Source: Sphingomonas oleivorans (GTDB lineage Bacteria > Pseudomonadota > Alphaproteobacteria > Sphingomonadales > Sphingomonadaceae). From it: DNA of 64,000 bases. The first letter of the stretch is position 1, and each line of letters begins with the position of its first letter. A model generated the notes under the pieces. That model was given only the letters and a program-made list of their open reading frames with translations, did not search any database and had not been told where the DNA came from. This document shows positions 27,371-35,975 of the stretch, piece after piece. Made by a program: the position numbers and the translations under genes. The DNA is taken from assembly GCF_003050615.1 (NCBI RefSeq), contig NZ_NWBU01000009.1, positions 1 to 64,000 on the forward strand, written 5' to 3'.

Positions 27371-27712
27371 TTATTCGTAATCGGGGCCGATATTCTGGTT
27401 GCGCGGCGGGGCGGCGGCGGTGAGCCGCAGCGCCTCGGCCGAGGCCGAGAGCGAACCGATCTCGTCCGGCACATCCTCATCGTCGATCTGCACGCGCTGC
27501 ATGCTGCCGACGAGCGCCTCGTGCAGATCGTCCGGCGTGATCGTCTCCTCCGCGATCTCGCGCAGGGCCACGACCGGATTCTTGTCGCGGTCGCGATCGA
27601 GCGTCAGCTCGGCGCCGCCGGAAATCTGCCGCGCGCGCTGCGCGGCGAACAGCACCAGGTCGAATCGGTTGGAAATCTTGTCGACGCAATCCTCGACGGT
27701 AACGCGCGCCAT
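27371..27712 (-). CDS. rpoZ: RNA polymerase omega subunit
   Basis: A 113-residue omega subunit starting [32 protein letters not shown] and [14 protein letters not shown] are the conserved contacts with beta-prime. The C-terminal 35 residues are a variable acidic and proline-containing tail. Omega stabilises RNA polymerase and forms part of one ppGpp site, which fits its place directly before rsh. The 27713-27849 gap to the divergent PLD gene should hold promoters for both. Confidence 0.96.
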   Translation of the reverse strand: MARVTVEDCVDKISNRFDLVLFAAQRARQISGGAELTLDRDRDKNPVVALREIAEETITPDDLHEALVGSMQRVQIDDEDVPDEIGSLSASAEALRLTAAAPPRNQNIGPDYE

Positions 27713-27849
27713 GTGAAACGCTCCGCTTGGCTAGCACATAAGGCTCGGGAAAGTGCTGGCGGATAACGGCGGGGGGGCCTAATGTCAATGGAAAGCGCAA
27801 GGGGGTGGACTGCGGAGCCCTCTTTGCTGCTCGCGCGTTGATCGGTGCA

Positions 27850-29037
27850 ATGGCCACGAAGATAAGGCGGAGAGATAGGCAGGGAGCGGTATCCGATGGC
27901 GTCTTCGACGTCGCCGGGAACAGCATCACCCTGCTGGCGGAAGGGCCGGAGCGGCTGACGGCGCTGCTCGATCTGATCGCCGGCGCGCGCAGCAGCCTGC
28001 GCCTCCTTTATTATATCTATCGCGACGATGATGTCGGGCGGCAGGTGCTGCAGGCGCTGGTCGATGCGCTGGGCCGGGGCGTCTCCGTCGCGCTGATCGT
28101 GGACGGTTTCGGCAGCGATGCGACCGAGGCCTTCTTCCGGCCGCTGGAGCAGGCCGGCGCCAATATCTGCCGCTTCCTGCCCCGCTTCGGCCGGCGCTAC
28201 CTGTTGCGCAACCATCAGAAGCTGGCGCTGGCGGACGAGCGGCGCGTGATCGTCGGCGGGTTCAATGTCGAGAAGGATTATTTCGGCCTGGTCTCGGACC
28301 ATGCCTGGCGCGATCTGGGCCTGATCGTCGAGGGGCCGGCGGCGGCGCGGCTCGCCTCCTATTTCGACGCGCTGTCGGATTGGGTCCATCGCCCGAGGGC
28401 GCGGCTGCGCGATCTGCGCTATGTGCTCAAGGCGCATAGCGAGCGGGAAGGCGCGGTGCGCTGGCTGTTCGGCGGGCCGACGCGCTGGCTCAGTCCCTGG
28501 GCGCTCGCGGTGAAGCAGGATCTCGCCCGGGCGATGCGGCTGGACATGGTCGTCGCCTATTTCGCGCCCAATCCGGCGATGCTCAGGCGGATCGAGCGCA
28601 TCGCGCGGCGGGACGGGGAGGCGCGGCTGCTGACCGCCGCGCAGTCGGACAATGGCGCCACCATCGCGGCCGCACGCCACACTTATCATCGGCTGCTGAA
28701 GCGCGGCGTCCGCATCTTCGAATATCTGCCGACCAAGCTGCACACCAAATTGTTCGTGATCGACGACAGGGTGCATGTCGGCTCGGCCAATTTCGACGTC
28801 CGCAGCCTCTATCTCAATCTCGAGCTGATGCTGTGCGTCGAGGATCCCGCCTTCGCCCGGCGGATGCGCGATTATGTGGAGGGCGAGCTGGCGCGATCGG
28901 TGGAGATCACGCGCGAAAGCCATAGGCGGGCGAGCAACCTGATCGCCCGGATCAAATGGGCGATCGCCTATTTCATCGTCGCCGTGCTCGACGGGAACAT
29001 CACCCGCCGGCTCAATTTCGAGGCGGAGGGGCGCTGA
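27850..29037 (+). CDS. PLD-superfamily phospholipid synthase (cardiolipin synthase-like)
   Basis: About 395 residues with two HKD motifs: NHQKLALAD (H122, K124, D129) and LHTKLFVIDD with GSANFD after it. Spacing and YIYRDDDVGRQVLQAL fit the cardiolipin synthase branch and not secreted phospholipases. No N-terminal membrane anchor is visible, unlike ClsA, which resembles ClsB-type enzymes. The start at 27850 (MATKIRRRD) is a choice; a GTG at 27805 is also in frame and neither has a strong ribosome site. It converges with a phospholipid methyltransferase-like gene, suggesting a shared theme of membrane lipid composition. Confidence 0.82.
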   Translation: MATKIRRRDRQGAVSDGVFDVAGNSITLLAEGPERLTALLDLIAGARSSLRLLYYIYRDDDVGRQVLQALVDALGRGVSVALIVDGFGSDATEAFFRPLEQAGANICRFLPRFGRRYLLRNHQKLALADERRVIVGGFNVEKDYFGLVSDHAWRDLGLIVEGPAAARLASYFDALSDWVHRPRARLRDLRYVLKAHSEREGAVRWLFGGPTRWLSPWALAVKQDLARAMRLDMVVAYFAPNPAMLRRIERIARRDGEARLLTAAQSDNGATIAAARHTYHRLLKRGVRIFEYLPTKLHTKLFVIDDRVHVGSANFDVRSLYLNLELMLCVEDPAFARRMRDYVEGELARSVEITRESHRRASNLIARIKWAIAYFIVAVLDGNITRRLNFEAEGR

Positions 29038-29065
29038 GCGGCGCCCCGGTCGCTCAAACGAACTC

Positions 29066-29689
29066 TTAGTCCTTCCAGGCCCAGTAGAGCTGGGCGGGCG
29101 GGATGTTGATCAGCTCGAACTCATGGTCGATCCGCGGGAAATGCGGCACCAGGAAATCGCGCACCTTCGGCGAGAATTGATAGACCAGGAAGGCGCCGCC
29201 AGTCTTGAGCGCGGCTTGCGTCTCACGCGCGATGGCCGGGCCTACGCCCGGTGGCAGCGTCGAGAAGGGCAGACCGGACAGGATATAGTCCGCCGCCTCA
29301 TGGCCATGTTCGGCGAGGATCGCACCCACGTCCGCCGCCGAGCCATGGACCGGCCGGAAACGCGAATCGACGATCCGCCGCCGCAGATAGTCGACGAAAT
29401 CGGCATTGGTATCGATCGCGATCAGCGTCGCATCCGGCGCCATCCGGTCCAGTATCGGCTGGCAGAAGGTGCCGACGCCCGGGCCATATTCGACGAAGAC
29501 CTTGGTGTTGGCCCAATCGACCCGCGAAAGCATGCGATCGATCAGCTTGCCCGAGGAGGGGATCACCGATCCGACCATCACCGGATGCTTGAGGAAACCT
29601 CGGAAGAACATTCCGAGCGGACCGATATTGGCGGCGCGGCGGCGCGCGTCCGCCGATTCCAGTGCGCGGTCCGCAGAAGATGAACTCAT
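29066..29689 (-). CDS. SAM-dependent methyltransferase, PmtA-like
   Basis: A 207-residue class I methyltransferase. VEYGPGVGTF is the SAM-binding motif I, IAIDTNADFV the acidic loop after strand two, and YILSGLPFSTLPP the motif IV region. The early segment FFRGFLKHPVMVGSVIPSS is amphipathic and is typical of phospholipid N-methyltransferases and related rRNA-methylase-like enzymes. If it is PmtA it would convert phosphatidylethanolamine towards phosphatidylcholine at the inner membrane. Substrate is inferred from family resemblance. The 250 bases upstream to 29942 contain no supported gene. Confidence 0.75.
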   Translation of the reverse strand: MSSSSADRALESADARRRAANIGPLGMFFRGFLKHPVMVGSVIPSSGKLIDRMLSRVDWANTKVFVEYGPGVGTFCQPILDRMAPDATLIAIDTNADFVDYLRRRIVDSRFRPVHGSAADVGAILAEHGHEAADYILSGLPFSTLPPGVGPAIARETQAALKTGGAFLVYQFSPKVRDFLVPHFPRIDHEFELINIPPAQLYWAWKD

Positions 29690-29941
29690 GTCGGCTCCCT
29701 ATCGAGCTGAAAAAACGAGCCTCCCGTTCGCAAATGCGGGCGGCAAAGGCAAGCGCGCAGGCGTTCCGACGCGTTCGGGACCGCGATGGCATGTCGCATC
29801 GCCATGACGCGGCGGGTGGCCCGATCCTTCCCTTCTTCGCGCCGGGACGAACCGGATCCACGGGGGAATGAGCGGGCAGGCCGTCCGCCCGAAGGCGCGT
29901 TTCCACGCCATTTCCCCGGTGCATTTCTCATATGGCCGGGC

Positions 29942-32233
29942 TCAGCCCTTGGGTCCGCGCGGATTGAGCATGCCGGGCGCGATGAAGCCGATCGGCTCGA
30001 TCGCGAGCGCGTCCTGCTTCAGCTTCGCCGCCATCTGCTCATATTCGCGCTCCATTTCGGGCGTCACGCTGGCGCGGGTCTCCTCCAGCGCATGCTCGAA
30101 ATGCGCAGCCGTCACCTGCTTGGCCGAAAGCGACTCGCGCAGCGCGAACAGGCCGGCGCGGCGGACCAGATCCTCCAGGTCCGCGCCGGTGAACCGCTCG
30201 GTGAGCTCGGCCATCCGGTCGAGATCGACATCGCTTGCCAGCGGCATCGATTCGGTGTGGATCGCCAGGATCCGCCGCCGCCCGCCCATGTCGGGCACGG
30301 AAACATAGACCAGCTCGTCGAACCGGCCGGGCCTCAGCAGCGCCGGATCGATCAGATTGGGCCGGTTGGTCGCGCCGATCACGACCACCGACTGCAGCTC
30401 CTCCAGCCCGTCCATCTCCGCGAGGATGGTGTTCACCACCCGTTCGGTCACCTGTGGCTCGCCCATGCCGCCACCACGGGCAGGCACCAGCGAATCGAGC
30501 TCGTCGATGAAGATCACGGTCGGCGCCACCTGCCGTGCGCGGGCGAACAGCCGGGCGATCTGCTGCTCGCTCTCGCCATACCATTTGGACAGGAGGTCGC
30601 TCGATTTGGTGGCGATGAAATTGGCTTCCGCCTCGCGCGCCGCCGCCTTGGCCAGCAGCGTCTTGCCCGTGCCGGGCGGCCCGAACAGCAGGAAGCCCTT
30701 GGCCGGGCGGATGCCCAGCCGGCGGAACGCGTCCGGATCCTTCAGTGGCAGCTCGATTCCCTCGCGCAGCCGCTCGCGCGCGACGTCGAGCCCGCCCACA
30801 TCGTCCCAGCGGACATTGGGCGCCTGGACCATCACCTCGCGCATCGCGGAAGGCTGGACGCGCTTGAGCGCTTCCAGAAAATCCTCGCGCGTCACCGAAA
30901 GCGTGTCGAGCACGTCGGGCGGTATGGTCTTCTCCTCCAGGTTCAGCCTGGGCATGATCCGCCGCACCGCCTCGATCGCTGCCTCGCGAGTGAGCGCGGC
31001 GAGGTCCGCGCCGACAAAGCCGTAGGTGGTCCGCGCGAGTTCCGCGAGGTCGACCTTGTCGCCGAGCGGCATGCCGCGCGTGTGAATGCCCAATATCTCG
31101 CGCCGGCCGCGCTCGTCCGGCACGCCGATCACGATCTCCCGATCGAAGCGACCCGGCCGGCGCAGCGCCTCGTCGATCGCCTCGGGGCGGTTGGTCGCCG
31201 CGATGACGACGGTATTCTGGCGCGATTCGAGCCCATCCATCAGCGTCAGGAGTTGCGCCACCAGCCGCTTTTCCGCCTCGCCGGTCACTTGCCCGCGCTT
31301 CGGCGCGATCGAATCGATCTCGTCGATGAAGATGATCGAGGGCGCGGCCTTGCCCGCCTCCTCGAATATCTCGCGCAGCCGCTTCTCGCTCTCGCCATAA
31401 GCCGATCCCATGATTTCCGGCCCGGCGATGTGGAAGAATTCGGCATGGCTCTCATTCGCGACGGCGCGGGCGAGCCGCGTCTTGCCCGTGCCGGGCGGGC
31501 CATGGAGCAGCACGCCCTTGGGCGGATCGACGCCCAGCCGCTGGAACAGTTCGGGATAGCGCAGCGGCAGCTCCACCATCTCGCGCACCTGGTCGATCGT
31601 CGATCCGAGCCCGCCTATGTCGTCATAGGTGACGTCGGCGCGACGCGCTTCCTTGGGCTCGACATATTCGGGGCGCAGCTCCACTTCGGTGTCGGCATCG
31701 ATATGGACGATGCCCTTGGGCGTGGTGCTCACCACGGTCAGGCGGATTTCCTGCAGCGCATAGGCCGGCGCGTTGAGCATCTGGCGAAGCTGCGGCGGCA
31801 TTTCGCCATGGTCGACGCGCTGCTGCCCGGCCGTCGCGACGATGTCGCCTGCGGTCAGCGGCCGCAATCCGAAGCTGCGCTTCAGCGCCGCGCCCGATCC
31901 CTGCAGGCGCAGATTCTGCTGTGCCGGCGCGAATATCACGCGCTGCGCGGGTTGCGAGGCGGCGCGGCGCACCTCCACGAAATCGCCCGATCCGACGCCG
32001 GCATTGGCGCGTTGCAGGCCGTCGAGCCGCAATATCTCCAACCCTTCGTCCTCGGGATAGGGCAGGACGGCGCGCGCCGGCGTGGCACGCTTGCCCACAA
32101 TCTCCACGACATCGCCTTCGTTGAGGCCGAGCGCGCCCATCGTCGCGCGTGAAAGTCGGGCCAGGCCCCGTCCGGAATCATCCGGCCGGGCATTCGCTAC
32201 CTGCAGCCGTCGTCCATTTTCCCCGTCCGCCAT
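29942..32233 (-). CDS. CDC48/VAT-type double AAA+ ATPase
   Basis: About 763 residues, starting at the second of two ATGs (32233), six bases after a GGAGG site. The N-terminal 190 residues resemble the double-psi barrel substrate domain of VAT/p97 ([20 protein letters not shown]). D1 has GPPGTGKT near 245-252, IFIDEIDS and [10 protein letters not shown]2 has GPPGTGKT near 518-525, WYGESE at the pore, IFIDELDS and the arginine finger run PGRFDEL. Both Walker sets are intact. The archaeal and eukaryotic relatives unfold proteins for degradation. There is no HbYX-type proteasome-docking tail, as the C-terminus is NPRGPKG. The bacterial function is unknown. Confidence 0.93.
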   Translation of the reverse strand: MADGENGRRLQVANARPDDSGRGLARLSRATMGALGLNEGDVVEIVGKRATPARAVLPYPEDEGLEILRLDGLQRANAGVGSGDFVEVRRAASQPAQRVIFAPAQQNLRLQGSGAALKRSFGLRPLTAGDIVATAGQQRVDHGEMPPQLRQMLNAPAYALQEIRLTVVSTTPKGIVHIDADTEVELRPEYVEPKEARRADVTYDDIGGLGSTIDQVREMVELPLRYPELFQRLGVDPPKGVLLHGPPGTGKTRLARAVANESHAEFFHIAGPEIMGSAYGESEKRLREIFEEAGKAAPSIIFIDEIDSIAPKRGQVTGEAEKRLVAQLLTLMDGLESRQNTVVIAATNRPEAIDEALRRPGRFDREIVIGVPDERGRREILGIHTRGMPLGDKVDLAELARTTYGFVGADLAALTREAAIEAVRRIMPRLNLEEKTIPPDVLDTLSVTREDFLEALKRVQPSAMREVMVQAPNVRWDDVGGLDVARERLREGIELPLKDPDAFRRLGIRPAKGFLLFGPPGTGKTLLAKAAAREAEANFIATKSSDLLSKWYGESEQQIARLFARARQVAPTVIFIDELDSLVPARGGGMGEPQVTERVVNTILAEMDGLEELQSVVVIGATNRPNLIDPALLRPGRFDELVYVSVPDMGGRRRILAIHTESMPLASDVDLDRMAELTERFTGADLEDLVRRAGLFALRESLSAKQVTAAHFEHALEETRASVTPEMEREYEQMAAKLKQDALAIEPIGFIAPGMLNPRGPKG

Positions 32234-32299
32234 CATCGTCCTCCGCTTCGACGAAGTAGACATAAGGGGCGGTCGTCGGGTTTCGATCCCAACAAGGTA

Positions 32300-32333
32300 T
32301 AAAAAAACGGGCCGATCCCGAAAGATCGACCCG
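32300..32333 (-). terminator. Rho-independent terminator in the leader of the CDC48-like gene
   Basis: On the minus strand, CGGGTCGATC and GATCGGCCCG pair with one G-U around a six-base loop and run into seven Ts. This is a textbook terminator. It points towards the CDC48-like start only 67 bases further on, and no coding gene on this strand precedes it. It must therefore end a short transcript that begins between about 32340 and 32500. Confidence 0.8.
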
Positions 32334-32415
32334 AAGTCTTAGGAGAGGATGCCTGAAAGGCCCGATCCTTCTGGCTCTCGGGCAGTGATTGTGCAATTGC
32401 GAACGGCAATCATGC

Positions 32416-32434
32416 GATTGCATAATGTGCAATC
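32416..32434. promoter_or_regulatory. Probable LysR-type operator
   Basis: A perfect inverted repeat GATTGCA-TAATG-TGCAATC contains the T-N11-A pattern of LysR-type sites. It lies about 100 bases before the LysR gene start. More half-site-like copies (GATTG, GCAATC) occur at 32387-32411. The usual reading is autoregulation, with possible control of the minus-strand leader transcript that starts nearby. Confidence 0.6.
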
Positions 32435-32530
32435 TTGCGCTAAGCCTTTTGCCTGCATGGTGCTTTGGCATTATGGAATATGGGATATGTTGCGGCGCAC
32501 AAAAGAAGCGCCTGCCTAGGGAGAAGCATT

Positions 32531-33412
32531 TTGCGTCGGCTGCCCCCGCTAACGGCCGTTGAGGCCTTTGTGCAGGTAGCGCGCCTCGGCTCGGTGAAGG
32601 CCGCTGCCGAGGAACTTGCCCTTTCGTCGCCCGCGCTCAGCCGCCGGGTCCAGGCGCTCGAACGCTTCATCGGCCGGCCGCTGTTCGAGCGGCGACATCA
32701 GGCCATGATCCTGAACAGCGAGGGGGAATTGCTGCTCGGCCGGATCGCGCCCGCGCTCGATGCGCTGGCGGTTGCGATCGATGCGACGACGGGGGAAGGC
32801 GAACATCTGCGTCTGCGCCTCAAAGTGCCTCCGCTTTTCGCCTCGCAGCGGCTGATGGGCCATATGCCCGATCTGCGCATCGCCCATCCCGAACTGCATA
32901 TCGATATCGATACCGCGCCCCATGGCCTCGCCCGGTTGGGGGAGGGGATCGACGCCGCGATCGTGCTCGCTCGCGATGTCGACACCAGCCTCTATTCCCG
33001 CCGGCTGGCGCGGAGCACCGTCGCGGCGATCGGCGCGCGCTCGTTGCTGGAGGGGCGTTTTCCGGTGACGAAGCCGGAACATCTCCAGCGGATGACGATC
33101 TTCCTTCATCGCGACATGCCGGAGACGTTCGTCAACTGGAAGACGGCGATCGGCCTTCCGGATCTCGAGCCGGCGGCGGTCGATCATTTCGATTCGGGGC
33201 ATCTGATGCTGGATGCCGCGGCGCAGGGGCTCGGCGTCGCCTTCCTGCTCGACGAACATATCACCGGATCGCAGGATGCGAGGCTGGTGAACCTGTTCGA
33301 TTATGATGTCGACAGCAGCTACAGCTATTGGTTCGCCTGCCGCCGCACCGCCTTGTCCAACCGCGCCGTGCGCATCTTCCACGACTGGCTGTTCAGCACG
33401 CTCGCGATGTGA
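32531..33412 (+). CDS. LysR-family transcriptional regulator (GcvA-like)
   Basis: About 293 residues from a TTG at 32531 that follows GGGAGA; the open frame begins earlier but LRRLPPLTAVEAFVQVARLGS is the normal start. The winged HTH (SVKAAAEELALSSPALSRRVQALE) is followed by a periplasmic-binding-like effector domain. RLPPL and the LYSRRLARS/FDSGHLMLDAAAQGLGVA segments place it in the GcvA/AmpR branch. Its ligand and targets are unknown. A LysR-type palindrome sits upstream. Confidence 0.88.
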   Translation: MRRLPPLTAVEAFVQVARLGSVKAAAEELALSSPALSRRVQALERFIGRPLFERRHQAMILNSEGELLLGRIAPALDALAVAIDATTGEGEHLRLRLKVPPLFASQRLMGHMPDLRIAHPELHIDIDTAPHGLARLGEGIDAAIVLARDVDTSLYSRRLARSTVAAIGARSLLEGRFPVTKPEHLQRMTIFLHRDMPETFVNWKTAIGLPDLEPAAVDHFDSGHLMLDAAAQGLGVAFLLDEHITGSQDARLVNLFDYDVDSSYSYWFACRRTALSNRAVRIFHDWLFSTLAM

Positions 33413-33449
33413 GGAGGGCGCCCGGCCCCGGGGCCGGGCGCCCGAGGGA

Positions 33450-33917
33450 TCAGGCGTCCGCGGCGACCTTCGCGGAGATGATCTTGCCCGGCACGCGCGG
33501 CGGCTCGCCCTTGGGCAGCGCATCGATATGCTCCATGCCGGAGACGACCTGGCCCCACACCGTATATTGGCGGTCGAGGAATGTGGCGTCGTCGAAGCAG
33601 ATGAAGAACTGGCTGTTGGCGCTGTTCGGGTTGGAGCTGCGCGCCATCGAGCAGACGCCGCGGACGTGCGGCTCGGACGAGAATTCGGCCTTGAGGTCGG
33701 GCTTCTTCGATCCGCCCATGCCGGTGCCGGTGGGATCGCCGCCCTGCGCCATGAAGCCCGCGATCACGCGATGGAAGACCACGCCGTCGTAAAAGCCTTC
33801 GCGCGCCAGCTCCTTGATGCGCGCGACATGGTTGGGCGCCAGGTCGGGCCGCAGGCGGATGACGACATCGCCGCTGTCGACGGTCAGGATCAGCGTGTTT
33901 TCGGGATCGTCGGCCAT
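33450..33917 (-). CDS. Cyclophilin-type peptidyl-prolyl isomerase
   Basis: A 155-residue cyclophilin, starting MADDPENTLIL behind a GAGGAGAT ribosome site. Catalytic features are FHRVIAGFMAQGGDP (the arginine) and SQFFICFDDATFLD. Without a signal peptide it is cytosolic. It speeds proline cis-trans isomerisation during folding. It converges with the LysR gene, and the gap to mgtE (33918-34119) carries both promoters. Confidence 0.94.
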   Translation of the reverse strand: MADDPENTLILTVDSGDVVIRLRPDLAPNHVARIKELAREGFYDGVVFHRVIAGFMAQGGDPTGTGMGGSKKPDLKAEFSSEPHVRGVCSMARSSNPNSANSQFFICFDDATFLDRQYTVWGQVVSGMEHIDALPKGEPPRVPGKIISAKVAADA

Positions 33918-34087
33918 TCGAAATCTCCTCTGGTGAGCCGTCATTCCGGCGGTGGCCGGGGGTGACGAAATTCGGTGCGTAACTAGGCAGCGGCCATCGC
34001 CTCCGCCAGCCCTATCTTGTCGCTGCGATCGGGCGGCAAGGGCTGACAGGAGACAATTGGCGGCCTAAGCGGGATTTGGTTCAAAAT

Positions 34088-34106
34088 GGCCGGATGATGT
34101 CCGGCC
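34088..34106 (+). promoter_or_regulatory. Hairpin just upstream of the mgtE ribosome site
   Basis: GGCCGGA-TGATG-TCCGGCC is a perfect 7-base stem with a five-base loop. It ends directly before the GGGGTGGAGG ribosome site of mgtE, so it could influence translation. It does not match the large Mg2+ (ykoK/M-box) riboswitch. Confidence 0.4.
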
Positions 34107-34119
34107 GGGGTGGAGGCGC

Positions 34120-35526
34120 ATGAGCGAGATCAGGATCGATACGCCCGCCGATGCCGCCGCCGAGCCGAGCCATGACCAGGATGACCGGCTGACGCCCGAA
34201 TTCGTGCGCGCGGTGATCGATCATGTCGAGCGGGGTGAGGCGGATGCGGCGCGCGCGCTGGTCGCCCCGCTGCACCCCGCCGATATTGCCGTCCTGTTCG
34301 AGCTGGCGCCCTCCGAATCGCGCCGCCCGCTTGCCGCGGCGCTGGCCGATCTGCTTGGCGGCGACGTGCTTGCCGAGATGAACGACTGGGTGCGCGAGGA
34401 GCTGATGGAGGCGCTCGCGCCCCATGAGGTCGCGGAAATCGCCACCCAGCTCGATACCGATGACGCCGTCGCGATCATCGAGGATATGGGGGAGGACGAG
34501 CAGCGCGCCGTGCTCCGCGCCATGGAGCCGGACGATCGCGCCGCGATCGAGGAGGCGCTGTCCTATCCGGAGGAATCCGCCGGCCGCCTGATGCAGCGCG
34601 ACCTGATCGCGGTGCCCGAACATTGGGCCGTCGGCGACGTGCTCGACTATCTGCGTCGTAACGAGGATCTCACCACCGACTTCTGGGAAATCTTCGTCGT
34701 CGATGCCGGCCATCATCCTGTCGGCACCTGCAAGCTGAGCTGGATCCTGCGCACCCCGCGCAACATCGCCGTCAGCGACGTGATGCAGCGTGAGCAGACA
34801 TTGATCCCGGTCGACATGGATCAGGAGGAAGTGGCGCTCCGCTTCCAGAAATATGGGCTGATCTCGGCGGCAGTGGTCGATCCGAACGGCCGGCTGGTCG
34901 GCATGATCACCGTCGACGACATCGTCCACATCATCCAGGAAGAGGCCGGCGAGGATATCCTCCGCCTTTCCGGTGCGGGCGACGGCGACATCAACGAGCC
35001 GGTGCTGGACAGCTATCGCAGCCGCGTGCGCTGGTTGATCGCCAATCTCGGCACGGCGCTCGTCGCCTCCACGATCATCGGCCTGTTCGAAGGGACGATC
35101 GCGCGCATGGTGGCGCTCGCCACGCTGATGCCGATCGTTGCGGGCGTGGGCGGCAATGCCGGCACGCAGACCATGGCCGTCACGGTGCGCGCGATCGCGA
35201 CCAACAAGCTCACCCAGGCGAATACCGTCCGCTCCATCATGCGCGAGATCCGTATCGCGCTGCTCAATGGATCGACGATCGCCGCGGTGATCGGCTCCGG
35301 CGTTGCGCTCGTTTTCGGCAATGGCGCGCTTGGCGCGGTGATCGCGGCGGCGATGATGACGAACATCCTGGTGGCGGGGCTGGCCGGCGTGCTCGTGCCC
35401 GTGACGCTCGATCGGATGGATGTCGATCCGGCCGTCTCCTCCTCCGTCTTCGTCACGATGGTGACCGATTCGATGGGCTTTCTCGCCTTCCTCGGCCTAG
35501 CCACGCTGGCGGGGCTCGCCGGCTGA
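34120..35526 (+). CDS. mgtE: Magnesium transporter MgtE
   Basis: A 468-residue MgtE. The N-terminal superhelical domain (about 30-145) includes HPADIAVLFELAPSE; a pair of CBS domains follows (about 150-275) with VGMITVDDIVHIIQEEAGED at its end. Five membrane spans then run from 300 to 465, with the channel signature PIVAGVGGNAGTQTMAV in span two. The family is a Mg2+-gated Mg2+ channel. Start ATG 34120 follows GGAGG. DUF1489 follows 19 bases later on the same strand and may be co-transcribed. Confidence 0.95.
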   Translation: MSEIRIDTPADAAAEPSHDQDDRLTPEFVRAVIDHVERGEADAARALVAPLHPADIAVLFELAPSESRRPLAAALADLLGGDVLAEMNDWVREELMEALAPHEVAEIATQLDTDDAVAIIEDMGEDEQRAVLRAMEPDDRAAIEEALSYPEESAGRLMQRDLIAVPEHWAVGDVLDYLRRNEDLTTDFWEIFVVDAGHHPVGTCKLSWILRTPRNIAVSDVMQREQTLIPVDMDQEEVALRFQKYGLISAAVVDPNGRLVGMITVDDIVHIIQEEAGEDILRLSGAGDGDINEPVLDSYRSRVRWLIANLGTALVASTIIGLFEGTIARMVALATLMPIVAGVGGNAGTQTMAVTVRAIATNKLTQANTVRSIMREIRIALLNGSTIAAVIGSGVALVFGNGALGAVIAAAMMTNILVAGLAGVLVPVTLDRMDVDPAVSSSVFVTMVTDSMGFLAFLGLATLAGLAG

Positions 35527-35545
35527 TCTTGACGGGAGGCGCGCG

Positions 35546-35968
35546 GTGCCCAAATCGGCGGCGATGCATCCGCTCCACATCACCAAGGTGGCGGTCGGCT
35601 GTGCCGACGTCGACGCGCTGCGCGCCCGCATCGAGGGGCGCAGCGTCAATGGCGAGGCGCCCGTCCATACGCGATACAAGCCCAAGCGCGCGGACGAGCT
35701 GATCGGCGGCTCGCTCTACTGGATCATCAAGCATCGGCTGGTCGTGCGGCAGCGGATCATCGGCTTTGCCGAGGATGAGGGCGGCCATTGCATCATCCGC
35801 CTCGAATCGCGGCTCATGCCCGTCCGCGCTCGCCCCAAGCGCGCGCATCAGGGTTGGCGCTATCTGAAGGGGGAGGATGCGCCCGCCGATCTGGACGGCG
35901 GCGAGGACGATCTTTCCGTCATGCCGCCGCGCCTGATCAGCGAGCTTTCGGCGCTGGCGCTGATCTGA
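35546..35968 (+). CDS. DUF1489-family protein
   Basis: A 140-residue protein from a GTG at 35546; an in-frame ATG at 35564 (MHPLHITKVAVG) is equally plausible. LHITKVAVGCADVD, RYKPKRADELIGGSLYWIIKH and RIIGF are the conserved DUF1489 blocks found across alphaproteobacteria. The function is unknown and no catalytic motif is evident. It is cytosolic by sequence. It follows mgtE closely and converges with the GIN-domain gene. Confidence 0.85.
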   Translation: MPKSAAMHPLHITKVAVGCADVDALRARIEGRSVNGEAPVHTRYKPKRADELIGGSLYWIIKHRLVVRQRIIGFAEDEGGHCIIRLESRLMPVRARPKRAHQGWRYLKGEDAPADLDGGEDDLSVMPPRLISELSALALI

Positions 35969-35975
35969 CGCGGAT

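Noticed and set aside
29786-32152. A 788-codon open frame on the plus strand opposite the CDC48-like gene
   Set aside because: It mirrors codon positions of the real gene in high-GC DNA and its product is a low-complexity R/H/D/A-rich chain with no family signature. Similar long shadows lie opposite the mutase, pccA, the helicase, tamB and the PLD gene.
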